From Acidobacteriota bacterium (GTDB taxonomy: Bacteria > Acidobacteriota > Terriglobia > Terriglobales > Acidobacteriaceae): DNA of 64,000 nucleotides. The DNA lies in contig JAJYUB010000003.1 in the NCBI GenBank assembly GCA_021792795.1, forward strand, positions 1 to 64,000, in the 5' to 3' direction. The position numbers and the translations under genes are program-made. Shown piece by piece: positions 27,201 to 34,452 of this stretch; position 1 is the stretch's first letter; each line of letters starts with the position of its first letter. The notes below the pieces were generated by a model, which had not been told where the DNA came from, made no database searches, and saw only the letters and a program-made list of their open reading frames with translations.

Positions 27201-28709
27201 TGCCAAACGATTCAGGTCCAGCAATTTTCCTCGCTTGCGCTCCCAACCCATCCACACTCCCTGCCGCGGATTGAACACGCGATGGCGATGCAGCATCAGG
27301 AAGGCGCCGCTGTGCGCGCCTGCATAACGTCGGTTTAGATCGTCGATCAGTTGACCAGCCAGCAGCACCAGGGGATGAGTATCGCGCTCCAGCGGTTTTT
27401 CGACGGAATCCGGCAGATCGGTCAGCAGCGCATAGTGGACGTTCGGATCTTGATTTGCTAGGCTGCGGACTTCCAATGCATCGACCAGGTCGCGCACCTG
27501 CTGCTCGTTCAACAACAACGTTGGGACGGCCACCAGAGTTTTGCAATCGTCTGGAATGCCTTCAGAGAAATCGAGTTTCGGCAGCGGCTGCGGCTTCAGA
27601 ATTGCGCTGATGGTGTGGTTCATCAATTCCACCGCGCCTTGAGATACCGGCAAAAGTAGAAGCAAAAACGCGAAGGCCAAACTTCCCAGCGGATTGTACA
27701 GGGGTACCAGCGGAAGGATGATCGCAGCCATGGCCACCAGCGCGATGGTTTGGATCCCGCCGATATAGAAATCGTCCGGGTAGGCGCGCAGAACGGTGCG
27801 CGCGCGGTCCAGCAAGCGAGGATGGAAATCGCAGCGCTTTCGCAGCTCGTTCAGGCCATCTCCGATCAGGTAGTGGCCGATATGAGAACAACGTGTCGTG
27901 ATGCGCTCGTTGACGTTAGGTTGCTGCGACGAATTGCGCGCCATCGTCAGCGCCATGTTCGCAACCTCGACTTCATTCAATGGAGATCGCGCCGCCACCT
28001 TGGCGACTGCAATCCGGTACATGTCGCGGCTCTCGAAATCCATGCGCGCATACGTGCCCGTTGGATCCTGGCGAAGAATGTCCTCGAACGGGACCAGGGG
28101 TTCCAGAATGTTCGACCACACCGGCAGGCTGACCTCATGCAGGCAGAGTAGCGCTGCATTCAGGGCGGCATCGCTGGCCGGCAAGTTGCTGAATGCTCCT
28201 GAGGCCTGCGCTAGAATTTCTTCCAGCAGCGCCAGTTTCAGAATGACCGGGAAAGTCCACAGTTCTCGAAGACTGAGCGGTTCTTCGGCTTGAAATCCCT
28301 TCAGGAAGCTGGAGAGACCCGGTAAGCCCCACTGATATTTCGCCGCTTGCAACAGGGCCTGTGCGACGCCAAGAATTCTCGGCGCTTCGGTCCCTGTGAC
28401 GCTGCGCGCAAACGGCAACCTGACCAGGATGCGCAACGCACTCTGGATCTCGATCGCGGAAGACCGCAACAGCCGCGTGCTGCCTTCCAGCCGCTGGATG
28501 CCGGGCGATTTCTCTTCTCGCTCTGCCGGTTGCCGCGCCCGGATTTGCTCCTCTGTATAACGCGCTAGCGCAAAGGCCGAAGCCACCGCCAAAAGAGTTT
28601 GCTCTTTGAATTGCTTCGTGCTGGAGTGTTGAGCCAGCATCGCCTGGCGGCTTGCGAATGCGCGCCCTTGCGCGCTCAGATCATGGCCAATCGTGACGGG
28701 AGAGTTCAT
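24258..28709 (-). CDS. Short cyclic beta-1,2-glucan synthase-like protein (GT84 plus glycoamylase-like domain)
   Basis: A 1483-residue membrane glycosyltransferase related to NdvB/Cgs. After a 300-residue N-terminal helical region come two membrane helices (about 318-360) and a GT84 domain with VLTLDSDTKLP (526-536), GYGLMQPRVGVAVHS, GEGIFTGKGLYE (612-623), EVMDDYPSHYS and RRKHRWVRGDWQ (674-685), all typical of NdvB. More membrane helices follow (725-765, 785-805, 845-875). The C-terminal part, about 905-1455, is the glycoamylase-like domain (NHGLVPDN, GEFGFYESADY, HHQGMSLLAIAN). Full-length Cgs proteins continue with GH94 phosphorylase modules that control chain length; these are absent and the protein ends naturally. 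Its ATG overlaps the stop of the ABC exporter gene upstream (ATGA). Confidence 0.85.
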   Translation of the reverse strand: MNSPVTIGHDLSAQGRAFASRQAMLAQHSSTKQFKEQTLLAVASAFALARYTEEQIRARQPAEREEKSPGIQRLEGSTRLLRSSAIEIQSALRILVRLPFARSVTGTEAPRILGVAQALLQAAKYQWGLPGLSSFLKGFQAEEPLSLRELWTFPVILKLALLEEILAQASGAFSNLPASDAALNAALLCLHEVSLPVWSNILEPLVPFEDILRQDPTGTYARMDFESRDMYRIAVAKVAARSPLNEVEVANMALTMARNSSQQPNVNERITTRCSHIGHYLIGDGLNELRKRCDFHPRLLDRARTVLRAYPDDFYIGGIQTIALVAMAAIILPLVPLYNPLGSLAFAFLLLLLPVSQGAVELMNHTISAILKPQPLPKLDFSEGIPDDCKTLVAVPTLLLNEQQVRDLVDALEVRSLANQDPNVHYALLTDLPDSVEKPLERDTHPLVLLAGQLIDDLNRRYAGAHSGAFLMLHRHRVFNPRQGVWMGWERKRGKLLDLNRLAMGGMDCFPFKAGDPAILKGMRYVLTLDSDTKLPRDSVHRMVGAMAHPLNRAILDPQRRIVTQGYGLMQPRVGVAVHSVARSRLAAIYSGQTGFDIYTRAISDVYQDLYGEGIFTGKGLYEIQILHTVLDRRFPQNSLLSHDLIEGAYARVGLLTDVEVMDDYPSHYSAQNRRKHRWVRGDWQILRWLLGRVPNDSGQLVQNPTSNISRWKIFDNLRRSLVEPATFLLLVAGWLWLPGSARYWTLATLLILIIPVAVQFLFSLVRASVAEQSGYVRQALRDSLVLLFSTALNFALLAHQTLLMFDAIVRSLVRSFVTGKRLLEWETAAEAEAGASKRTPVEITMGLVPLLSAVLLILVVSVRPTALPWALPVLVLWSLAKPITWWLNRSSHVEVDLSDADARFLRKIAWRTWRYFAQYSAEGNHGLVPDNVQEEGHREALRVSPTNAGLQLNARQAAVILGYLTLPEYVDQTLANLRTLDQIPKWKGHLLNWHSTTTLEPIRPYIASTVDSGNFLASLCSLRMGTLELLETSMLPPLRQGLLDIAMEAKTPSSTEAKIKSALHADLKALSEAWLAQLLTLELASDSVKTIAAATRAQAIVSFVANYLPWLLPKFSTLIESEGAIGNRPLDFYTPENSLNICRELRSACAQKANDGAPENGGLANELISALLESEKRLAALIENLKSIAAIGERMFQATDYRGLVDPYRRLLTIGYDTEKDRQLDSCYDLLASEARTAIFLAIAKGDALQDSWFRVGRKTTMIDGNPVLLSWSGTMFEYMMPTLWMQTSPDTLLAQSLPGAVRAQREYVARARMPWGISEASHSQRDAEGNYQYHAFGVPTLAINPPPEGSLVIAPYAAVLALEADPVHALANLRRMEKLGWLGEFGFYESADYSDSTQHEKGARYTLVRSWMAHHQGMSLLAIANLLADKAFQRWFHSDPRVRATELLLHEKPVQVIAAQEVPRAGNVNFQPKLVDSGTRA

Positions 28710-30553
28710 CGGTAGCTCGCTGCCTGCATTTCAAACATTTCCGCGTACAGGCCCCCGTGTCGAATCAGTTCTTCGTGGGTCCCTTCTTCAGTCAAAACGC
28801 CGTGGGAGAGGACAACGATGCGGTCGGTCATCTTGACGGTCGAAAAACGATGGGAAATCAACAGCGCCATTTTTCCTTTTGTCAGTTCCGCAAAACGCTG
28901 AAAGACTTCCTGTTCGCTGCGCGCGTCCAACGCCGCCGTCGGCTCATCCAAAATCAACAGTTGCGCATCCCGCAGATAGGCGCGCGCCAATGCCATCCGC
29001 TGCCACTCCCCGCCGGAAAGATCGACCCCACCCTCAAAGCGTCGTCCCAGTTGCTGCTCGATCCCTCCTGAGAGTCGCCCAATCACCTCGTCCGCGAGGC
29101 TCATTTGCGCTGCTGCTTCGATCCGGTCCAGCCGATCGCGCTCTTCAATGCGGCCCACTGCGATGTTGTCGCGTGCCGTCATCTCATAGCGCATAAAATC
29201 CTGGAAGATCACTCCAATCTCGTGACAAAGATCCTCCATGTCATAGTCGCGCAGATCCACGCCGTCGATCAGGATTTGCCCGTCCGTCGGGTCATATAAA
29301 CGTGTGATGAGCTTTACGATCGTAGTTTTTCCCTGGCCATTTTCCCCAATCAGCGCCACCCGTTCTCCGGGGCGAAGGCGGAAGTTGAAGTCCTTCAGGA
29401 CAAGCCGCGTGGTCCCGGGGTAGGCGAACGAGACATTCCGGAACTCGACCCCCTGTCGTATCGGGCGCGGAATTTTTATGGCGTTCGGCTTCGACCTGAC
29501 AGCAGGTTCCATGGCAAAAAAACCAAGAAGATCGGTCAGGAACAAGGCCTGGTCGGCAACGCCGGAAGCATTCACGAAAATCTGCTGCAGATTGGCGCTG
29601 ACTTGCAGAATGGCTGTCGTCAATATTACCAGGACAGCGATCTCAAAACGTCCGCGAATCGTGTCCCAGAGCACCAGAGCGTAGGCGCTGTAATATCCCG
29701 CAGTGGCAAGCAAAGACAAAAACGTTCCAGCAGCGAGCTTGCGTTTGGAGAGATCGACATTCTGATCGAAAATGGTGTTCGCCATGCCGCTGAAGCTCTC
29801 GATCAAGAAATCGCGCAGCCCGAAAAGCTTCAGCTCTTTCGCCGCTTCTTTGCTGCCGCCAAGGTCCCGCAAATAATCCATCTTGCGCCGCAGCGGGGTC
29901 TGCATGAAATTCTTGGCGTACCCGAGGAATGCAAAGTGGCTTTCTCCCAGCAAAGCTGGAATGGTACCAACGATCAACAGCAACAGCAGCCAAGGAGAAT
30001 ATTTGGCGATTAACAACGACAAAGAAATGGTCGTCAACACCAGTTGGATCAGAGTGCCAACCATCTGGATCATGGCGATCCGGTCCGTCGCCTGTGCCTT
30101 CGCCCGCTCCAGACGATCGTAGAAATCGGGGTTCTCGAACGCAGTGATGTCGAGTTTCGAGGCATGTTCGATGACGCGAACGCTGATGTGTTGCAGATAA
30201 AGATCGCCGAGCAGGCTGTCGCAGAACCCCACGCCTCGGCTCAACAAGGCGGCAAGCGAGGCAAGCGCGAATTCCAGAACGACAATCCACCAGAAAAATT
30301 GCGGCAAAGCCGTGTGCTGGTGCCGAACCATGACAATGGCGTTAATCAGCCAGCGGGAAACCTCCAGGATCGCCACTGGCATCAACGCCAGCGCCACTCG
30401 CAAGGCCATCGACCAGATGACCGTCTTCGGCCCGCATTCCCACACCATGCGCATCACGGGAGGGATGTTGCGCATCGCGCTCAACCGTGACCGCCACGTG
30501 TCCCCGTACGATTTGTTGGTTGTAGTTTCTGTCACCGCTGGCCGACAACGCAT
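28706..30553 (-). CDS. ABC exporter (fused permease and ATPase)
   Basis: A 615-residue half-transporter of the exporter type: six membrane helices in the first 330 residues and one nucleotide-binding domain after 365. Walker A is GENGQGKTT (403-411), the signature is DLSGGEWQRM (511-520) and Walker B is LLILDEPTAA (532-541), with H-loop ISHRFSTV. It works as a dimer in the inner membrane. Its stop overlaps the start of the glucan-synthase-like gene by four bases, so the two are translated together; in rhizobia the glucan exporter NdvA is the partner of NdvB, making glucan export the leading hypothesis. An internal ATG near residue 27 could be the true start. Confidence 0.88.
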   Translation of the reverse strand: MRCRPAVTETTTNKSYGDTWRSRLSAMRNIPPVMRMVWECGPKTVIWSMALRVALALMPVAILEVSRWLINAIVMVRHQHTALPQFFWWIVVLEFALASLAALLSRGVGFCDSLLGDLYLQHISVRVIEHASKLDITAFENPDFYDRLERAKAQATDRIAMIQMVGTLIQLVLTTISLSLLIAKYSPWLLLLLIVGTIPALLGESHFAFLGYAKNFMQTPLRRKMDYLRDLGGSKEAAKELKLFGLRDFLIESFSGMANTIFDQNVDLSKRKLAAGTFLSLLATAGYYSAYALVLWDTIRGRFEIAVLVILTTAILQVSANLQQIFVNASGVADQALFLTDLLGFFAMEPAVRSKPNAIKIPRPIRQGVEFRNVSFAYPGTTRLVLKDFNFRLRPGERVALIGENGQGKTTIVKLITRLYDPTDGQILIDGVDLRDYDMEDLCHEIGVIFQDFMRYEMTARDNIAVGRIEERDRLDRIEAAAQMSLADEVIGRLSGGIEQQLGRRFEGGVDLSGGEWQRMALARAYLRDAQLLILDEPTAALDARSEQEVFQRFAELTKGKMALLISHRFSTVKMTDRIVVLSHGVLTEEGTHEELIRHGGLYAEMFEMQAASYR

Positions 30554-30709
30554 CTACATAGAAGAGTCAGGGATATTTTCAACCACGCAAGAACAAAGTC
30601 AAGCAATTCCGTGGTGCAATTGACGATGGGATGCTGTGGGTCCTGTTACCACCAGCTTAGATGAAGATGCCGATTTTTTGTTTGCCTTCTTCCAATTGAA
30701 GGCATTCTT

Positions 30710-32539
30710 ATGGAATCACTCAATATGGCGCAACGACCGATTGAATCCTGTGGCGTGATTGGCGATTTGCACACCGTGGCTCTGGTAGCGACGGACGGCA
30801 CGATTGACTGGTGCTGCATGCCCCAGTTTGACTCGCCCAGCGTGTTTGCTGCCTTGCTGGATGAAAATAAGGGCGGCCATTTCAAACTGGCGCCGGAACA
30901 AGCCGGGACCAACCGCCAGATGTATATGCCGGAAACCAATGTGTTGCTCACCCGCTTTCTGCGCCCGGAGGGCGTCGGCGAAGTCATCGACTTTATGCCG
31001 GTACGCGAGGACAAAAGGCAGCAGAGCGAATCGGTCATGCACGAAATTGTGCGGATCGCGAGGGCTGTCCGCGGAGCGGTCCGTTTCCGCCTCGAATGCG
31101 CTCCAGCCTTCAATTATGCCCGCACGCCTCATCGGGCTACCTCAATCGAAGGAGGAGTTTTATTCGAAACGGAAGAAGATCGCATGGTGCTGCTTGGCCC
31201 CGGCGAATGGCAAATTGAGGGTGGCGTCGCGACTCTAGACTTTACGTTACAGCCTGGCGAAACCGCCGAGTTTGCGTTGCGCTACATCACCCAAGAAAAT
31301 GCCGACGGCATCAAGGCGCCCATCGATGGAAATCGTTTGATGAACGAAACCCTCGCATTCTGGCGCGAGTGGCTTTCCCAGTGCAAATATGAAGGCCGTT
31401 GGCGAGAGACCGTTCTTCGCTCCGCGCTGACGCTCAAATTGCTGACCCATCATCCTACCGGCGCGATCGTCGCCGCGCCCACGTGCAGCCTGCCCGAGGA
31501 AATTGGCGGGGTGCGCAACTGGGACTATCGATATACCTGGGTGCGCGACGCCGCTTTCACCGTCTACTCGCTTGTAGGTCTTGGCTTCCCAGATGAGGCG
31601 ACCGCGTTCATTGAATGGCTGGCCAAGCGGATCCATGAAGCGACGGGCGCTCAAGGCCCCTTGAATACGATGTATAGCATCGACGGCGTCAGCGATCTGC
31701 CTGAGTTTACTCTTGACAACCTGGAAGGCTATCGAAATTCGCGGCCCGTCCGTATCGGCAATGCCGCTTCCAACCAATTGCAATTGGATATCTATGGCGA
31801 GATGATGGACGCGATTTATCTCTACGACAAACACGTCTCTCCAATCTCCTATGATCTGTGGATGCGCGTCCATACGGTGCTGGTTTGGGTGGCGGAAAAT
31901 TGGGGCCAGCCCGACGATGGCCTGTGGGAAGTGCGAAGTGAACGCCGGCAGTTTGTGTATTCCAAGTTGCAATGCTGGGTCGCTCTGGACCGCGGCATTC
32001 GCCTCGCCAGCCAGCGCAGTCTTCCGCTTGACCGTGTCAAGTTGGAGACACAGCGAGATCGCATCTTCGCCTCGATTATGGAAAATGGCTGGGACGAAGA
32101 GCAGCAAAGTTTCGCGCAATCCTACGAATCGAAATCGCTGGACGCGAGCAGCTTGATGATGCCTATCGTTAAATTCATCGCGCCGCGGGACCCGCGCATG
32201 CTCAGCACCATCGATCGCACCATGGAGAAGCTTGTCTCCGATAGCCTGGTCTATCGATATGAACTGGATGGCGAACTCGCAACCAAGGATGGGCTGAGCG
32301 GGCATGAGGGCACATTCAGCATGTGTACCTTCTGGCTGGTCGATGCGCTGGCGCGCGCGGAACGCCTTGATGAAGCGAGATTTATCTTCGAAAAAATGTT
32401 GAGCTACGCCAACCACCTTGGACTTTATTCTGAGGAGATCGGCGCAACCGGCAGTGCCCTTGGCAACTTTCCGCAAGCATTTACGCATCTGGGGCTTATA
32501 AGCGCTGCTTTGCATTTAGATGAAAAATTCCGGAGGTAG
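30710..32539 (+). CDS. Glycoside hydrolase family 15 glucoamylase-like enzyme
   Basis: A 609-residue cytoplasmic protein without a signal peptide. [20 protein letters not shown], then [19 protein letters not shown], is the N-terminal beta-sandwich of bacterial GH15 proteins; [20 protein letters not shown] starts the (alpha/alpha)6 barrel. [20 protein letters not shown] carries the general acid Glu, and [20 protein letters not shown] near 575-594 carries the general base Glu. The family covers glucoamylases, glucodextranases and trehalases. Together with treZ and treY downstream it would act on alpha-glucan or trehalose. The gene is divergent from the ABC exporter across 156 bases and leads the treZY operon. 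Confidence 0.88.
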   Translation: MESLNMAQRPIESCGVIGDLHTVALVATDGTIDWCCMPQFDSPSVFAALLDENKGGHFKLAPEQAGTNRQMYMPETNVLLTRFLRPEGVGEVIDFMPVREDKRQQSESVMHEIVRIARAVRGAVRFRLECAPAFNYARTPHRATSIEGGVLFETEEDRMVLLGPGEWQIEGGVATLDFTLQPGETAEFALRYITQENADGIKAPIDGNRLMNETLAFWREWLSQCKYEGRWRETVLRSALTLKLLTHHPTGAIVAAPTCSLPEEIGGVRNWDYRYTWVRDAAFTVYSLVGLGFPDEATAFIEWLAKRIHEATGAQGPLNTMYSIDGVSDLPEFTLDNLEGYRNSRPVRIGNAASNQLQLDIYGEMMDAIYLYDKHVSPISYDLWMRVHTVLVWVAENWGQPDDGLWEVRSERRQFVYSKLQCWVALDRGIRLASQRSLPLDRVKLETQRDRIFASIMENGWDEEQQSFAQSYESKSLDASSLMMPIVKFIAPRDPRMLSTIDRTMEKLVSDSLVYRYELDGELATKDGLSGHEGTFSMCTFWLVDALARAERLDEARFIFEKMLSYANHLGLYSEEIGATGSALGNFPQAFTHLGLISAALHLDEKFRR

Positions 32540-32569
32540 ATGTCATTTCCCAAGCAAACGAATCGATGA
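32540..32569 (+). CDS. Nine-codon mini-ORF between GH15 and treZ
   Basis: Directly after the GH15 stop, ATG 32540 opens a frame encoding MSFPKQTNR and stopping at TGA 32567-32569, which overlaps the treZ ATG (32566) as ATGA. GGAGG at 32532-32536 precedes it closely, while treZ itself has only a poor ribosome site. This arrangement could couple treZ translation to the upstream GGAGG through termination-reinitiation. The peptide itself is unlikely to have a function. Confidence 0.4.
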   Translation: MSFPKQTNR

Positions 32570-34452
32570 TCCCTGGTGTTCGCAAGAAGTTATGGACGCC
32601 GACTTTTGGGCCGGACGTTCAACGAGATGGATGTTTGTTTCGGCTATGGGCGCGCCCTGGAGCGAAGATTGAATTGATTCTCGACAGCGAGCCGGCGCGG
32701 CCACCAATTGCCATGTCTCCGGACGAGAACGGAATCTATCGCGTCCACGTCGCTGGCGCGGGTCCCGGCACGCGGTACTGGTTCAAGGTCGATGGAGCGG
32801 GGCCGTTTCCCGATCCGGCATCACGCTTTCAGCCAACGGGCGTACATGGTCCCTCGCAGGTCGTTGCGCCAGCCAGATTTCTGTGGAAGGCCAGCGACTT
32901 CTGCGCGCCATCGCTGCGAGAGCTGGTCATGTACGAAGTTCACATCGGTACGTTCACGCCCGGTGGAACATTTCTTGCGCTGATCGACAAGCTCAACGAC
33001 CTGCAACAATTGGGCATCAACGCAATCGAACTGATGCCGATCGCAGATTTCGCCGGCGAATATAACTGGGGCTACGATGGCGTCTCGCCCTACGCGCCTT
33101 CCCATAGTTACGGCACTCCGGATGACTTTCGCAGACTGGTGGACGAAGCCCATTCCACAGGAATTGCCGTCTATCTCGATGTCGTCTATAACCATCTCGG
33201 CCCGGATGGAGCCTATCAATCGGTCTTCGCTCCGCAATTTTACACACGCAAACATAAAACACTCTGGGGCGACGGGTTGAATTTCGACAGCGAGGGCCAA
33301 GACATGGTCCGTGCATACTTCATAGAGAGCGCTCTGGCGTGGATCTACGATTATCGCGTGGATGGATTGCGCGCCGATGCCACGGATACCATTTGCGATA
33401 ACAGCAAGCTGCATTTTTTAACGGAGCTAACGGAGCAAGCGCATCAGGCTGCGCACTCGCTCGGAAGGGAAGTGCTTTTGATAGCGGAGGACGCGCGGAA
33501 CGAGCGCAAAGTCATCCTTCCGGTCGACCAGGGCGGCCATGGATTTGACGCCGTGTGGTCCGATGACTTCCATCACCATATGCGACATCGTCTTGCTGGG
33601 GACAGTGACGGCTATTACCACGACTTCGATGGGACGACAGAGAGCATCGCCAAGACCATTGAGGATGGCTGGTTTTTCACCGGCCAATTCGCCGGCTTTC
33701 ACGGACATGCTCGCGGAACAAGCCCGACAGGGTTGAGCCTTGCGTCGCGCGTCTTCTGTATTCAAAACCATGACCAAATCGGCAATCGTGCCTTCGGCGA
33801 ACGATTGTCCTCTCAGATTTCCTGCGCAGCCTACTGCGCGGCCAGCGCACTGTTGCTGTTGTCTCCGGAGGTCCCGCTGCTATTTATGGGTCAGGAATGG
33901 GCGGCGCCAGGGCCGTTTCTTTTTTTCACAAACCATCACGATGAACTCGGCCGCCTTGTCACCGAAGGCAGGCGTAAGGAATTCGCGCGTTTTTCCGCGT
34001 TTGCAGATACTGCGAATCATGACGCCATTCCTGACCCCCAAAAGATTGAGACATTTCGCCGCAGCAAGCTGGATTGGGACGTCCGACAAGGCCCTGAACA
34101 TGCACGGTGTTTGCAATGGTATCGGACACTGTTACAGATTAGGAGACAGCTATTGCACCGTGCAAATTTTCAGGCATGTCGGGCGTTGAATGAAAAAACG
34201 ATCGAATTGCGATGGAAATCAGTTGACGGAAATTTCTCCGCCATTGTGGCCCTTGAGGGCCCGGCTGCCGTCAGCGAACAATCATGGCGCGACATGGCGA
34301 TGGTACTGGTCAGCGAGGATGCCCGTTTTATGGTGAATGCTTGCCGTGTCGACTGGCAGCCTGGCGTGGGCACGCTGTCCTTTGAGCGAGCGGGGGGGGC
34401 GCTGCTCGCTAGCGGCGATCTCGCTCGTATCGTGGAAGAACGGCCACAATGA
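32566..34452 (+). CDS. treZ: Malto-oligosyltrehalose trehalohydrolase
   Basis: TreZ cleaves the alpha-1,4 bond next to the trehalosyl end of malto-oligosyltrehalose, releasing trehalose. The 628-residue GH13 enzyme begins with an N-terminal CBM48/isoamylase-like domain (RLWARPGAKIELILDSEP, GTRYWFKVDGAGPFPDPASR). Catalytic elements are VYLDVVYNHLG (202-212), GLRADATDT with the nucleophile D271, LLIAEDARNE with acid/base E308, and QNHDQIGNR with D403. ATG 32566 overlaps a mini-ORF stop. The stop overlaps treY by four bases. No signal peptide is present, so it acts in the cytoplasm. Confidence 0.93.
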   Translation: MIPGVRKKLWTPTFGPDVQRDGCLFRLWARPGAKIELILDSEPARPPIAMSPDENGIYRVHVAGAGPGTRYWFKVDGAGPFPDPASRFQPTGVHGPSQVVAPARFLWKASDFCAPSLRELVMYEVHIGTFTPGGTFLALIDKLNDLQQLGINAIELMPIADFAGEYNWGYDGVSPYAPSHSYGTPDDFRRLVDEAHSTGIAVYLDVVYNHLGPDGAYQSVFAPQFYTRKHKTLWGDGLNFDSEGQDMVRAYFIESALAWIYDYRVDGLRADATDTICDNSKLHFLTELTEQAHQAAHSLGREVLLIAEDARNERKVILPVDQGGHGFDAVWSDDFHHHMRHRLAGDSDGYYHDFDGTTESIAKTIEDGWFFTGQFAGFHGHARGTSPTGLSLASRVFCIQNHDQIGNRAFGERLSSQISCAAYCAASALLLLSPEVPLLFMGQEWAAPGPFLFFTNHHDELGRLVTEGRRKEFARFSAFADTANHDAIPDPQKIETFRRSKLDWDVRQGPEHARCLQWYRTLLQIRRQLLHRANFQACRALNEKTIELRWKSVDGNFSAIVALEGPAAVSEQSWRDMAMVLVSEDARFMVNACRVDWQPGVGTLSFERAGGALLASGDLARIVEERPQ

